This document shows positions 32,001-42,100 of a stretch of 64,000 nt of DNA, piece after piece. The notes under the pieces are model-generated. The model searched no databases. It had not been told where the DNA came from and was given only the letters and a program-made list of their open reading frames with translations. Every line of letters begins with the position of its first letter. Position 1 is the first letter of the stretch. Source of the stretch: Streptomyces sp. PT12 (GTDB lineage: Bacteria; Actinomycetota; Actinomycetes; Streptomycetales; Streptomycetaceae); contig NZ_QEST01000080.1 in assembly GCF_003311645.1 (NCBI RefSeq), positions 149,183 through 213,182 of the forward strand, read 5' to 3'. The translations under genes and the position numbers were made by a program.

Positions 32001-34423
32001 TGCCGGAGACCGGCGCCGTCACCCTCCAAGTGGCCGTCACCGGAACGGCGTTGACCATCCACGCCCGGGTCGGCGACGACGCGCCCTGGACCCGGCACGC
32101 CAGCGGCGCCCTAGCCGACGAGGCGCCCCCGCCCCACGACCTGCTGACCCGCTGGCCCCCGCGGGGCGCCACCCCGGTGGACATCGCCGACGCCTACGAC
32201 CGGCTCGCCGCGCGCGGCTACGCCTACGGCCCGGCGTTCCGCGGGCTGACCTCGGCCTGGCGGGCGGAGGGTGCGCTCTGGGCCGAGGTGGCGCAACCTG
32301 CGGGCGGCGCGGGTGAGTTCGTGCTGCACCCGGCGCTGCTCGACGCGGCGCTGCACCCGCTGCTCATGGACGGTGCCCTCGACGGCACCGCGGGGGGCGC
32401 CGCGGAAGGGAGCGGGGAAGGGGGCGCGGAAGGGGGCGGGCTACTGCTGCCGTTCGCCTTCTCCGGGCTGCGCATCACCCGCCCGGGGGCCGAACGGCTA
32501 CGGGTCCGGGTGGGCAACGGCCGCGTCACCGTGTGGAACGGGCAGGGCGAGCCGGTCGGCGCGATCGACGAGGTCACCCTCAGGCCCGCAGCGGCCGGAA
32601 GCGTCCCCGGGCTGCACCGCGTCGACTGGATTGAGGCACGCCCCGCCACCGAACCCCCCGGCAGCCCCTATGCGGTGGTCGAATGCGGCGACAAACTCCC
32701 GGAGAGCGCTCCCCCGGAGGGAACGCCTCGGGAGAGCGCTCTCCCAACGGTGCTGGTGCGCTGCCCCGACGCGCCCGCGCGGGCGACGCTCCACCGCGTG
32801 GCGGCGACGGTGCGGGAGTGGGCCACGGGAGAGCGCTTCCCCGGCTCCCGGCTGGTGTTCCTCGCCGATCCCGACACGCCCGCGGGGGCGCCGGTATGGG
32901 GCCTGGTCCGCTCGGCCATCGCGGAGCACCCGGGCCGTTTCGGCCTCGCCGACGCGCCCGAACGGCTCGCCGCCACCGTCCGCGCCGACCAGTTCAGGGT
33001 GCGGGACGGGCGGGTGCTGGTGCCGCGGGTGGTCCCCGGCGCGGCGGGCCAGGCCCCGCCGCCCGGCCTCGGCGAAGGCGCCGTGCTGGTCACCGGCGGC
33101 ACCGGGGGCCTGGGCGCCCTGGTCGCCGCCCATCTCGTCGAACGTCACGGTGTCACCGAGCTGCTGCTCACCTCACGCCAGGGCCCCGCGGCCCCCGGAG
33201 CGGACGCGTTGGCACGGCGCCTCCGGGAGGCGGGCGCCTCGGTGACCGTCGCGGCGTGCGACGCCGCCGACCGGGAAGCGCTCTCCCGGCTGCTCGCCGG
33301 GCGGCGCCTGACGGCCGTGGTGCACGCGGCCGGGGTGCTCGAGGACGGCACCGTGGGCGCGTTGACTCCCGAACGCCTCGACGCCGCGCTGCGGCCCAAG
33401 GCCGACGCCGCCGCGCTCCTCGACGAGCTAACCGCCGACCAGCCGCTGCGCGCGTTCGTGCTGTTCTCCTCGGTCGCCGGGGTGCTCGGCAACCGGGGCC
33501 AGGCCGCCTACGCCGCGGCCAATGCCGCCCTGGACGCGCTGGCCCGCGACCGCCGCGCCCGTGGGCTGCCCGCCGTCTCGATCGCCTGGGGCCTGTGGTC
33601 ACTCCCCACCGGCATGACCGCGCACCTGTCGGCGGCCGATCGGCGGCGGCTGGCCGCCGTGGCGCCGCTGGGCGAGCGGGACGGCCTCGACCTGTTCGAC
33701 GCGGCGCTCCGCCCCGACGCCGACCCGGTCGTGGTCGCCAGCCGGTTCGACCCGGTGGCACTGCGCGACCTGGGCGACCAACTGCCGGATGTGCTCCGCT
33801 CGTTGGCACCCGCGCCGCGCCGGAGAGCCGAGCCGGGGACGCCTTCGGGCTCGGAGCCGGGGGCCGCGGCCCCCGCGCCCGCCGCTCGTTGGGACTTCGG
33901 CGACGCGGCGAGCGTGCTCGCGTTTGTCAGGGACCAGGTGGCGCTCGCGCTCGGCCACGCCTCGCCCGAGGCGATCGACCCGGACCGGACGTTCAGCGAC
34001 CTGGGGCTCGACTCGCTGACCTCCGTGGAGTTGCGCAACCGGATCGGCGAGGCCACGGGGCTGCGGCTGCCCGCCTCCCTCGTCTTCAACCACCCCACCG
34101 TGACCCTGCTCGCCGCGCATCTCGCGGGCGAGCTGGCCCCCGACCCCGAACAGGCGCTGCGGGACGCCCTGGAGGCGGCCATCGCCGCGCTGGACCGGGA
34201 GCGCGCGCTGGCCGTGCTGACCGAGGCCCTCGACCGCGTCGGCGCCCCGCGCCCCGCGCACCCCGCCGTTGCCCAACCCACCTCGGACGACGAGCTGTTC
34301 GCGTTCATCGACGCCCAGCTCGACACCACGACCGACGCCCCGCTCGACCCCGAACTCGACCCCGAACTCGACCCCGAGGCCGACACCCGACCCGGCGCCG
34401 ACCCGGCGTCGACCCGACTCTGA
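26072..34423 (+). CDS. type I PKS: loading module KSQ-AT-ACP plus module 1 KS-AT-DH-KR-ACP
   Basis: 2783 residues from ATG 26072 (GGCGGG upstream); GTG 26054, ATG 26048 and TTG 26030 are also in frame. In the loading KS the cysteine is replaced by Q172 ([11 protein letters not shown]), the decarboxylating KSQ form. The loading AT has S650 in GHSQG and YASH, indicating methylmalonyl-CoA, so the starter is probably propionyl; ACP S957. Module 1: KS C1200, AT S1643 with GHSQG and YAAH (methylmalonyl-like), DH with H1937 (HxxxDGRxxxPG) and D2091, KR with Y2480 and an LED motif (B-type), ACP S2648. Predicted chain: an alpha-methyl, alpha,beta-unsaturated C5 backbone. The C-terminus ([13 protein letters not shown]) is a classical docking segment matching the coiled-coil start of the next PKS. 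Acidic PELD tandem repeats end the protein. Confidence 0.93.
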   Translation: MSSRGAKSTAGEPIAVVGLACRLPGAENPSAFWRLLSAGRDAVGPMPDDRRPETVDAAYRRGGFLPAIDRFDAAFFGISPREAAAMDPQARLVMELAWEALEHARTAPTALRGTPSGVFVGAIAGDWERVHERAHERPGPHTFAGTQRGLIANRVSYHLGWRGPSLTLDTGQSSSLVAVHAACASLRSDAARVALAGGVNLIPDAGSSAALAAFGALSPDGRCHTFDSRANGYVRGEGGALVVLKPLSAALAEGDRVHAVILGGAVNNDGGGDGLTVPHGPAQEEVIRLAHADAGVAPGEVSYVELHGTGTRVGDPVEAHALGAAMAAHRPGGAPLLVGSVKTNIGHLEGAAGIAGLLKVVLGLSHGELPPSLNFAAPHPDIPLDRLGLDVVRTRAEWPGESRRVAGVSSFGVGGTNCHLIVAEAPPAAPRDAAPRDAEPVGAESGDAEPVGAQPVGAAAPLVLSARSAAALRASGRALSAHLGAHPSVPLADVAHSLLRSRTLFEHRAVVLGGHDGDHVHGDSLGGHLGGHRAALDALAEGRPGETVAIGRALPGGDVLVFPGQGSQWPRMAAQLLDGPREVADRLVECARALEPFVDHAPLDVLRGAPGAPGLDRVDVVQPALWAVMVALAELWRSRGVAPATVIGHSQGEIAAATVVGALSLSDAARVVALRSRALRALTGGGMLSVGAPPEAVAELLAEAPEVSVAADNGPRSTVLSGPRAALAALGEHLTAAGHRAKLLPVGYASHSPAVDAVREELLTRLAPIRPVSTPATFISTLTGAPIDTAALDAAYWCDNLRHRVRFADATRAAIERGASRFVEVSPHPVLTAAIEETAEEAGAEAVALGTLRRGDGGPERLLRATAEALVAGAPVTWPEVAGAALTDLPTYPFQRERHWPGEAARASAPEAASARVDASPAALRALVTGAAATVLGHGDAGSVDPLRTFKDLGLDSAGTVELRGVLQSLTGLRLPSSLLYDFPTPHRVAERLRALLGGGDQRPSPEAELTPVTAAEAAKVAEVAEVAEASEGEAIAVVAMGCRLPGGVTSPEELWSLLAEGREAATELPTNRGWDLDALHAGACATRRGGFLHEADAFDAEFFGLSPREALAMDPQQRLMLEVCWEAIERAGIDPTALAGSPTGVFVGAMATDYGPRLHQPTGVADGHLLTGTALSVASGRVAYTLGLTGPALTLDTACSSSLVAVQLATASLRRGECALALAGGVTVMANPGNLVEFSRQNGLAPDGRAKAFSAAADGTAFAEGAGVLLLERLSDARRNAHPVLAVIRGAAVNSDGASNGLSAPNGQAQQRVIRAALADAGLAPADVDAVEAHGTGTALGDPVEAHALLATYGQGRSTPAWLGSVKSNLGHTQAAAGVAGVIKMVLALRHGLLPRTLHAERPSERVHWDEGAVRLLTTERPWPSGERPRRAAVSSFGISGTNAHLVLEEAPDESAATAELPQDRGPLVWVLAARSEAALRATAAGLRAVAASPDAEAAGPLLARRAAFAHRAVVVAADRDELVAALNALSEGAPHPALATGVAPREARPVFVFPGQGAQWAGMAAELLAEDEEFAADLRRCAEALRPHTGWSVLDVLTGLESAPSLERTEVVQPVLFALMYALAGRWRAAGVEPAAVVGHSQGEIAGAAVAGALSLAEAARISALRARVVGALDGTGGVLAVGLPAAEVAERIAPWRDQLWVAVDNGPIGTVVAGELAAIDAFVASCGEQAQLKRTPVAYAAHTPHVTAVREELLSGIGQLAPSDTTTAISSSLEGALIEGSRLDAGYWYRNLAEPVRFDAAIRAFSGTADPLFIEVSPHPILTGAVAGIAADAGLGGAAVGTLRRGAGGRHQLMTALGNAWVRGAPVAWPRVLGPVRRQLDLPTYAFDRRRYWLHPAERGGHPLLDRVVPLAEGDGVLLTGRIARSRAPWLADHAVDGRVLLPGTAFAELALRAAAEAGAPGVESLTLHAPLDLPETGAVTLQVAVTGTALTIHARVGDDAPWTRHASGALADEAPPPHDLLTRWPPRGATPVDIADAYDRLAARGYAYGPAFRGLTSAWRAEGALWAEVAQPAGGAGEFVLHPALLDAALHPLLMDGALDGTAGGAAEGSGEGGAEGGGLLLPFAFSGLRITRPGAERLRVRVGNGRVTVWNGQGEPVGAIDEVTLRPAAAGSVPGLHRVDWIEARPATEPPGSPYAVVECGDKLPESAPPEGTPRESALPTVLVRCPDAPARATLHRVAATVREWATGERFPGSRLVFLADPDTPAGAPVWGLVRSAIAEHPGRFGLADAPERLAATVRADQFRVRDGRVLVPRVVPGAAGQAPPPGLGEGAVLVTGGTGGLGALVAAHLVERHGVTELLLTSRQGPAAPGADALARRLREAGASVTVAACDAADREALSRLLAGRRLTAVVHAAGVLEDGTVGALTPERLDAALRPKADAAALLDELTADQPLRAFVLFSSVAGVLGNRGQAAYAAANAALDALARDRRARGLPAVSIAWGLWSLPTGMTAHLSAADRRRLAAVAPLGERDGLDLFDAALRPDADPVVVASRFDPVALRDLGDQLPDVLRSLAPAPRRRAEPGTPSGSEPGAAAPAPAARWDFGDAASVLAFVRDQVALALGHASPEAIDPDRTFSDLGLDSLTSVELRNRIGEATGLRLPASLVFNHPTVTLLAAHLAGELAPDPEQALRDALEAAIAALDRERALAVLTEALDRVGAPRPAHPAVAQPTSDDELFAFIDAQLDTTTDAPLDPELDPELDPEADTRPGADPASTRL
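27498..27511. repeat. perfect copy of the GGAGAGCGCTCTCC palindrome
   Basis: Exact 14-base copy within the loading module coding region, encoding part of an interdomain linker. Confidence 0.7.
32730..32745. repeat. perfect 16-base copy of the GGGAGAGCGCTCTCCC palindrome
   Basis: Exact copy in the DH-KR linker of the first PKS; a half copy (ggagagcgctccc) lies 30 bases upstream at 32701, and degenerate copies occur at 32827-32840 and 33273-33286. Confidence 0.7.
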
Positions 34424-34436
34424 CCAGGGAGCATCC

Positions 34437-37400
34437 ATGGCCGGCGAGGACAAGCTGCGCGAGTATCTCAGGCGGGTGACCGCCGAGTTGACGGAAGCCC
34501 GTCGGCGTCTCGCGGACGCGGACGCGCGCGACCACGAGCCCGTCGCCGTCATCGGCATGTCCTGCCGGTTCCCGGGCGCGGAAAACGTGGACGCCTACTG
34601 GGAGTTGCTGCGCGAGGGGCGCGCGGCGGAGATCGGCGAGGTGCCGCCGGGCCGGTTCGACCTGGACCTCACGCCGGATGAGCGGCGGCGCTTCCGGCCG
34701 AGGCGGGGCGCGTTCCTGCCCGACGTCGCGGGGTTCGACGCGGAGTTCTTCGGCTTTCCGCCCCAGGAGGCGCTGCGGATGGACCCGCAGCAGCGCCTGA
34801 TGATGGAGCTGGCGTGGGAGGCGATGGAGGACGCGGGCACCCCGCCGCCGACCCTGACCGGCAGCAGGACGGGTGTGCTGCTCGGCTTCTCCGACGCGTT
34901 CCAGTACGGGCAGGTGGAGACCGAGCGGCAGGGCACCGACGTGTATGCCGACCCCTACATGGGGCAGGGCAGCCTGGGCAGCGTCGTGGCGGGGCGGCTC
35001 GCCTACCACTTCGACCTGCGGGGGCCCGCGTTCTCCCTGGACACCGCGTGCTCGTCCACGCTGGTCGCCGTCCACCTGGCGGCGCGGGCGCTGCGCGCGG
35101 GCGAGTGCGACTACGCACTGGCGGGCGGCGGGTTCCTCGCGCTGCACCCGTTCCTCTACCTCTACAGCGGCGCGACGTCGCTGCTGTCGCCGACCGATCT
35201 GTGCCACACGTTCGACGCGGGCGCCGACGGCTATCTGATGGGCGAGGGCGGGGGGTTGGTGGTGCTGGCCAGGCTGTCCGACGCGCTGCGCGCCGGGCAC
35301 CGCATCAGGGCGGTGATCCGCGGCTCGGCGGTCAACCAGGACGGCCGCAGCAACGGCATGACCGCACCGAGCCGCGCCGCCCAAGTGGAGGTGATCCGCC
35401 GGGCGTTGGCGAGCGCGGGAGCGACGCCTGGCGAGGTGGACTACGTCGAGGCGCACGGCTCGGGCACCCGGCTCGGCGACGAGATCGAACTCGGCGCGCT
35501 CAACGACGTGTTCGGGGGCCGCCCGGCCGAACGCCCGCTGCGGGTGGGGGCGGTGAAGACCAACGTCGGACACACGCACACCGCCGCCGGGATCGCGGGC
35601 CTCATCAAGACGGTGCTGGTGCTTGAGAACGGCGTCGTCCCGCCCAACCTCCACATGGAGGAGCCCGCGGAGCTGGTCACCGCGAACGCGGCGGTCGCGC
35701 CCGTCACCGCGCCGGTGCCGCTGCCCGACGCGCCGCTGGCCGGGGTCAGTTCGTTCGGCTGGTCGGGCACCAACGCGCATGTGGTGCTCGAACGCGCGCC
35801 GTCCACGGGCGCCCCCGCCGACGCGGCCCCCGAGGCGGCCCCCGAGGCGGCCCTCGGCACAGCGACCTTGCCCGCGCTGCTGCCCGTCTCCGCGGCGAAC
35901 GAGGGGGCGTTGGCCGACCGGCTGTCCCACCTTGCGGTGCGCGCGGGCGCGTTGGGCAGCGGCGAGCTCGCCGATCTCGCCCATACCCTTCGCTCGGGCC
36001 GCGCCCACCACGCGCACCGCAGGGCCGTGGTGGCCGCCGACCCGGCCGAGGCTGCGGCGCGGCTCGCGGCGGCGGACGGCGGGGTGCGCGCGGACGCCAG
36101 GCCCAGGGTCGCGTTCCTGCTGCCCGGCGTGGGCGACCAGTACCGGGGGCTTGGGCGCGCGCTGTACCGCGACGAGCCGGTATTCGCCGAGGCGGTCGAC
36201 GCGTGCCTGGCCGTCGCCGATGAACGCTGCGGGATCGACCTGCGCGCGGTGTTCCTCGCCGAGCCCGTGGAGCCGGTCGCGGGCGCGCCCTCGCTGCTCG
36301 GCGGCCCCGACGAGGATCCGCTGTTCGAACGCGCCGAGGTGGCGCACCCGTTCCTCTTCACCGTCGAGTACGCCCTCGCGCGGCTGCTCGCTCACCGAGG
36401 CGTCGCGCCCGACCTGCTGGTCGGCTACAGCCTCGGCGAGTATGTCGCGGCCTGCCTGGCCGGGGTGTTCACGCTCCCCGACGCCCTGTGGGTGGTGACC
36501 GAGCGCGCCCGGCTGATCGCCTCGGCCCCGGCCGGGCGCATGCTCGCGGTGGCCACGGGCGCCGACGCGCTCGACGCGCTCGGCCTGCCGGGCGCGTGTG
36601 GCGTGGACGTCGCCGCCGTCAACGGCCCCGGCATGACGGTGCTGAGCGGGACGCCCGCCGCGATCGACGAAGTCGCCGCGCGGCTGAGGGAGTCGGGGGT
36701 CGCGGCGCGCCCGCTGCGCTCGGCGCACCCGTTCCACTCCACGCTGCTCGAGCCCGCCAAGGACAAGCTGGCCGCGCTCATCGCGACCGTGCCGCGCGGC
36801 GCACCGGGCGTGCCGATCGTCTCCAACGCGACGGGCCGCCCGTTGACCGCCGAGCGGGCGACCGACCCGAGCTACTGGGCCGAACACCTCTGCCTGCCCG
36901 TTCAGTTCGCCGCGGGGGTCGCGCACTGCGCCGCCGAACACGTCGATGTCTACGTGGAGTTGGGGCCGGGGCAGGTGCTCGGCGGCCTGGTCCGGCAGAA
37001 CCTGCCTCTCAACGCCCACCCCACCGTGCTCGGCACCCTGCCTGCGCCCTGGCCCGCGACGGGGCGCGGGGACGAGGCCACCGCCGTGCTGGAGACATGC
37101 GGGCGGCTGTGGGAGCGGGGCGTCGACCTCGACTGGTCGGCGCTCGGCCCGGGTGGGGGCCGCCTGGTGTCGCTGCCGCCCTATCCGTTCCAACGCACCC
37201 GCTACTGGCCCGAGCGCACGGTCTCCCCCGCCACCCGGGCCGATGGCGACCCGGCCGGGGCCACGGCGGGCGGGCCAGGGGCGGACGGGTCAGGGGCGGG
37301 CGGGTCCCACCGTTACGCGCCCGTGTGGCGGCGGGACTTCGGCTCCGGGCCCGGCGAACCGCCGCCGCTCACCGGCACGTTGGTGGTCTTCAGCGACGGG

Positions 37401-39149
37401 GTCGTCGGCACGCGGCTGGTCGAGGCGGCGGGCGTACCCGCCGTCGAGGTGATCGCCGGGAGCGCGCTGCGGCGCGAGGGGCGCCGGATCGAGATCGACC
37501 CGGCCGACCCCGGGCACCACCGCGAGGTGTTCGCCGGGCTGGCCGGGCCGCTGCACGTGGTTCACCTGTGGAGCCTGCTGGCGCCCGAGGATGGCGTCTT
37601 CGCCGATGACGCCGCGCTGCGCTCCGCCGTGCGGCACGCGTTCGACGCGCCGCTGCTGACCGTGCGGGCACTCGCGGACCGCGAGGCGCGGCTGTTGACC
37701 GTCACGGCCGGGGCCGAGGAGATCAGCGGCGGCGAACTGACCGCGCCCGCCCGGGCGTTGGCGCATGGGCTCGGCCGAGGCGTACGCGCGGAACACCCCG
37801 GGCTCTCGTGGCGCGGCGTGGACATCGAGCTTTCCCCCTCCCCCTCCCCCTCCCCCTCCCCCGACGCCGCTGCCGCTGCCGCTGCCGCCCAGTTGCTCGG
37901 CGAGCTGCGGCGCACCCCATGGGAGGCGCCCGACCCGGCGTCCGAGCCCGCGCTCATCGGCTGGCGCGGTGGCGGACGTTGGCTCAAGGGCTGGGCGGAG
38001 CTTCCCCAACTCCCCGACACACAAGGGAGTTGGTCCCCCGAGGGCACCTTCCTGATCACCGGGGGCACCAGGGGTCTCGGACTGATCCTGGCCAGGGACC
38101 TGGTCGCCCGTGGGGTGCGCAGGCTCGCGCTGGTCAGCAGGACCGGCGTCGCCGACGTGGCCGATCTGGAGGCGGCGGGCGCCGAGGTGCTGCTGATCGC
38201 GGCGGACGTGGGCGTTCCCGGCGAGCTGCGGCGCGCCCTGCGGGAGACGGCCGAGCGGTTCGGCGGGATCGACGGCGTCGTGCACGCCGCGGGCCTGCCG
38301 GGCGGCGGCCTTGCGCAGCGGCGCTCCGTGGCCGACGCGGGCCTGGTGCTGGCGCCCAAGGTGCTGGCCATGGGCCCGCTCGCCGAGCTGCTCGGGCCCG
38401 CCAACCCCCTGAAGGCGCCGCCCCGTTGGCTGATCCTCTACTCGTCCGTCGCCTCGGTGGTGGGCGGCATCGGCGAGGCGGACTACTGCGCGGCCAACAG
38501 CGTGCTTGACGCGTACGGCCAGGCGTTGGCCGCCGCGGCGCCCGGCACCCGCGTCCTCACCGTCGCCTGGGGCCACTGGCGCCACGACGCGTGGGCGGAC
38601 GCGGCGACCGGCGCCGAACGCACCGCCTACCGCGAGCGGTTCGGCTTCTCCGCCGAGGAAGGCTGCGCGCTACTCGGCGAGTTGGCGGCCGGGGCGGGCG
38701 GCGCAACGGTGGCGCTGCGCCGCCCGCTGCCGACCACCGTGCGCGACCTGGCGTCGCTCAACGACCTGGAGGGGCTGCTCGCCTCGGCGATCCCGGGGAC
38801 CGCGCCCCCCTCGCGCTACCCCAGGCCGCCGCTGCGCACCGACTACCTCGCGCCGCGCACCGACCTGGAGCGCGCGGTCGCGGATGTCTGGGGTGAGTTC
38901 CTTGGCATCGAACGCGTCGGCGTCCACGACCCGTTCTTCGACCTGGGCGGCAACTCCCTGGTGGGGATGGCCATGGTGACCGCGCTCGAACGCCGACTCG
39001 ACCGGCGGATCGCCCCCGCCGTCCTCTTCGAGCACCCCACCGTCGCGGCGTTCGCGGGGGCGCTCGACGGCGGCCCCGGGCCGGGCCTGGCCACAGGAAC
39101 GGCACGGGGCGAACGCCGCCGCGCCCGGAACTCCCGTACGCAGAAGTGA
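34437..39149 (+). CDS. type I PKS module 2: KS-AT-KR-ACP
   Basis: 1570 residues, ATG 34437 with AGGGAG upstream. Residues 1-30 are a coiled-coil docking domain (EDKLREYLRRVTAELTEARR) fitting the preceding PKS. KS active cysteine C205 (DTACSSTLVAVH) with EAHGSGT and the later GH; AT with GYSLGEYVAA (S665) and HPFH, malonyl-CoA-type; KR from about 1200 with GGTRGLG and Y1350; ACP S1507 in DPFFDLGGNSL. No DH or ER, so it should give a beta-hydroxy unit. The AT GYSxGEY and ACP FFDLGGNS motifs differ from the module 1 style and resemble PKS modules of hybrid NRPS-PKS systems. A (Ser-Pro)n/Ala-rich linker at 1131-1148 comes from a ccctcc microsatellite. Confidence 0.92.
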   Translation: MAGEDKLREYLRRVTAELTEARRRLADADARDHEPVAVIGMSCRFPGAENVDAYWELLREGRAAEIGEVPPGRFDLDLTPDERRRFRPRRGAFLPDVAGFDAEFFGFPPQEALRMDPQQRLMMELAWEAMEDAGTPPPTLTGSRTGVLLGFSDAFQYGQVETERQGTDVYADPYMGQGSLGSVVAGRLAYHFDLRGPAFSLDTACSSTLVAVHLAARALRAGECDYALAGGGFLALHPFLYLYSGATSLLSPTDLCHTFDAGADGYLMGEGGGLVVLARLSDALRAGHRIRAVIRGSAVNQDGRSNGMTAPSRAAQVEVIRRALASAGATPGEVDYVEAHGSGTRLGDEIELGALNDVFGGRPAERPLRVGAVKTNVGHTHTAAGIAGLIKTVLVLENGVVPPNLHMEEPAELVTANAAVAPVTAPVPLPDAPLAGVSSFGWSGTNAHVVLERAPSTGAPADAAPEAAPEAALGTATLPALLPVSAANEGALADRLSHLAVRAGALGSGELADLAHTLRSGRAHHAHRRAVVAADPAEAAARLAAADGGVRADARPRVAFLLPGVGDQYRGLGRALYRDEPVFAEAVDACLAVADERCGIDLRAVFLAEPVEPVAGAPSLLGGPDEDPLFERAEVAHPFLFTVEYALARLLAHRGVAPDLLVGYSLGEYVAACLAGVFTLPDALWVVTERARLIASAPAGRMLAVATGADALDALGLPGACGVDVAAVNGPGMTVLSGTPAAIDEVAARLRESGVAARPLRSAHPFHSTLLEPAKDKLAALIATVPRGAPGVPIVSNATGRPLTAERATDPSYWAEHLCLPVQFAAGVAHCAAEHVDVYVELGPGQVLGGLVRQNLPLNAHPTVLGTLPAPWPATGRGDEATAVLETCGRLWERGVDLDWSALGPGGGRLVSLPPYPFQRTRYWPERTVSPATRADGDPAGATAGGPGADGSGAGGSHRYAPVWRRDFGSGPGEPPPLTGTLVVFSDGVVGTRLVEAAGVPAVEVIAGSALRREGRRIEIDPADPGHHREVFAGLAGPLHVVHLWSLLAPEDGVFADDAALRSAVRHAFDAPLLTVRALADREARLLTVTAGAEEISGGELTAPARALAHGLGRGVRAEHPGLSWRGVDIELSPSPSPSPSPDAAAAAAAAQLLGELRRTPWEAPDPASEPALIGWRGGGRWLKGWAELPQLPDTQGSWSPEGTFLITGGTRGLGLILARDLVARGVRRLALVSRTGVADVADLEAAGAEVLLIAADVGVPGELRRALRETAERFGGIDGVVHAAGLPGGGLAQRRSVADAGLVLAPKVLAMGPLAELLGPANPLKAPPRWLILYSSVASVVGGIGEADYCAANSVLDAYGQALAAAAPGTRVLTVAWGHWRHDAWADAATGAERTAYRERFGFSAEEGCALLGELAAGAGGATVALRRPLPTTVRDLASLNDLEGLLASAIPGTAPPSRYPRPPLRTDYLAPRTDLERAVADVWGEFLGIERVGVHDPFFDLGGNSLVGMAMVTALERRLDRRIAPAVLFEHPTVAAFAGALDGGPGPGLATGTARGERRRARNSRTQK

Positions 39150-39156
39150 GGATGAC

Positions 39157-42100
39157 GTGACCGAGTACACCCACCCCGATCCCCCGGCCGACGTCCCGTC
39201 GGACCTCGCGACCGGCCTCCCGACCGGCCTCCCGAGCGACCTGCCCAGCGACCTGCCGGGCGGTCCGACCGGCGGCCTCCCGGACGGCCACTCCGGCGAC
39301 CTCCCGGCCGGTGAGCCGACCGACATCGCCCTGGTGGGGATGGCGGGCCGGTTCCCCGGGGCCAGGGACGTGGCCGGGCTCTGGGAGTCCATCAGGGCCG
39401 GGCGTTCGGGCATCACCGACTTCACCGAGGCCGAGCTTCGGGCCGCCGGGGTGCCGCGCGCGCTGCTGGCGGACCCGGCCTATGTCAGGTCGGGCGCGGT
39501 GATCGACGGGATCGAGGAGTTCGACGCCGACCTGTTCGGACTCGGGCCCAGGGAGGCCCAGATCCTCGACCCGCAGCACCGCCTGTATCTGGAGCACAGC
39601 TGGGCGGCGTTGGAGGACGCGGGGTGCGATCCGGCGCGGTTCGACGGGAGCGTCGGCGTCTTCGCGGGCAGCGCGTGGAGCTCCTATCTGGCCAACAACC
39701 TCACTCCGGCCGGGATTTCCCTGGACATGGGCGTCACCCTCGGCAACGAGAAGGACACCCTGGCCACCCGCGTCGCGCATGTACTCGGCCTGACGGGGCC
39801 CGCGTTCACCGTGCAGAGCGCCTGCTCCACGTCGCTGGTCGCGGTGTGTGTGGCGGCGAGCAGCCTGGCGAACTTCGAGTGCGACCTGGCCCTCGCGGGC
39901 GGCGTCTCGCTCGCCGTGCCGCAGCGCGTCGGCTACCTCTACCAGGAGGGCGGCATCGCCCCGCCCGACGGCCGCTGCCGCGCGTTCGACGCGGCGGGCC
40001 TTGGCGCGCCGCTCGGCAGCGGCGTCGGGGTGGTCGCGCTGCGGCGCCTGGACGACGCGCTGGCCGCGGGCGACCGGGTATACGCCGTGCTGCGCGGCTG
40101 GGCGGTCAACAACGACGGCGGCCGCAAGGTCGGCTTCACCGCCCCCGGCGTGGACGGGCAGGCCGCCGTCATCGAGGAGGCCCTGGCCGCGGCGGGGCTC
40201 GCGCCCGGCGACATCGACTACGTCGAGGCGCACGGCACCGGCACCGCCCTGGGCGACGCCGCCGAACTCGCCGCGCTGCAACGCGTCTTCCGCGGCGAGT
40301 CGCTGCGCATCGGCTCGGTCAAGACCAACGTCGGGCACCTGGACCGGGCGGCGGGGGTCACGGGGCTGATCAAGACCGCCCTTGCCCTGCACCACGAGGA
40401 GCTCCCCGCGACGCTGCACTTCACCGAGCCCAACCCCCAACTGGCGGACGGCGAGGCGTCGTTGGACGTGGTGACCGAGCGGCAGCCGTGGCCGCGCGCG
40501 CAACGGCCCCGGCGCGCCGGGGTGAGCGCGTTCGGCATCGGCGGCACCAACGCGCATGTCGTCGTCGAGGAGGCGCCGTTGCCCGCGAGGCCCGCCCGCG
40601 CCGACGAGGCGCCCCGGCCCGAGGTGCTGGTGTGGTCGGCCCGCTCCGAGGCCGCCGCCGACCGGGCCACGGCGGATCTCGCGGCGCACCTGGCGGCCAC
40701 GGACGACGCGCTCGCCGACATCGCGCACACGCTGCGGACGGGCCGCCGCGAGCTGCCGCACCGTCGGATGCTGGTGGCCCACTCGACCGGGGCCGCTGCC
40801 GAGGCGCTGCGCGCGGGCGTGGCGGCCAAGGGCGTGGGCGGCGCGGGGCGGGCCGGGCTGCTGTTTGGCCGCCTCCCCGTGGGCCATGACCGGGTGGCCG
40901 CCCACCTCCTCGCCGACGCTGGCTCGTTGGCATCGGGGAGGAGCGAGGTCGCCCTGGGCTTCGGGCGCGCCCTCGCGTGGGCCCGCCTGGTGGCGTCCTG
41001 GGGCGTGGAGCCCGCGCTGGTGGCGGGCGGCGGCGCGGGAGCGGCCGTGGCCGCCTGCCTGGCCGGGGTGCTGTCGCGGGGCGACGCCCTCGCCCTGGCC
41101 GAGCGCCGCGCCGAGCTGGGCGAGGCGCCATCGGCTCCCCAACGCGCCGAGCTTGCCGCCTGGTTGGCCGAACGCGTCACCCTGGCGCCCGCGACGCTGC
41201 CGCTTGTCTCCGTCACCACGGGGGAGCCCGTCACCGCCGAGCGGGCGGCCGACCCGCACCACTGGGCCGAACAGGCCTGCGCGCCCGAGGAGTTCGCCGC
41301 GCCGCCCACCGAGGACGGCATCGTGCTGGCCGATGTCGGCATCGGCAGGCCGGGGGCGCTGCCCCTGCTCCCGGCGGACGACGACCCCGAGGCGGCCCGC
41401 GCGCTGCTCGCCGAGGCGGCCGGGCGGCTGTGGCTGGCCGGGGCGTCGCTCGACTGGAAGGCGTTCGGCGCCGGGCGTGGGGCGCGCACGGTCGGGCTGC
41501 CCATCTACCCGTTCCAGCGCGGGCGTTACTGGATCGAGCCGCCGGGCCCGCGGGACGGGGCGGGCGAGGCGGTGCGGCTGCTCACCCCGGGGTGGCGGCC
41601 CGCGCCCGACGCCGACTCCGCCCCACTCGGGGGCCGTTACCGCGTCGTCCCCGACGGCGGTGGCGTCGCCGAGGCGTTCGCGGCGCTCGTGCGGCGCGAC
41701 GGCGGCGCCCTGGTCACCGAGCGGCCCGATGTCGTTGTGGACCTCTCGGCGAGCGAAGCGGTTGACACGGTTGACGCCGTGGCCTCGGCCGCCGCGCTGC
41801 TGGCCGCTGCCGAGGCGCCGGTCCTGCTGGTGACCTGGGGCGGGCAGCGGGTCGCCGCGGGCGAGGCACCCGCCCCCGCCCAGGCGGCGCTGGCCGTGCT
41901 GCCCGCTGTCGCGGGCCAGGAGCACCCCGGGCTCGAGCGCCGCTGCCTCGACCTCGACCCGGCCTATGGCCCCGCGGAGGCGGCCCGCGCGCTGGCCGCC
42001 GAGCTGGGCCGCCCCGCCGATGGGCCGCTGGCCGCGCACCGGGCGGGCCGCCGCCATGTGCCGGTCCACGAGCCCGCCGCCGCCCGCCCGGCGACCGCGG

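Noticed and set aside
27404-32098. 1564-codon open frame on the minus strand opposite the loading and first modules
   Set aside because: Shadow frame typical of high-GC DNA; the plus strand encodes continuous KS, AT, ACP and DH motifs.
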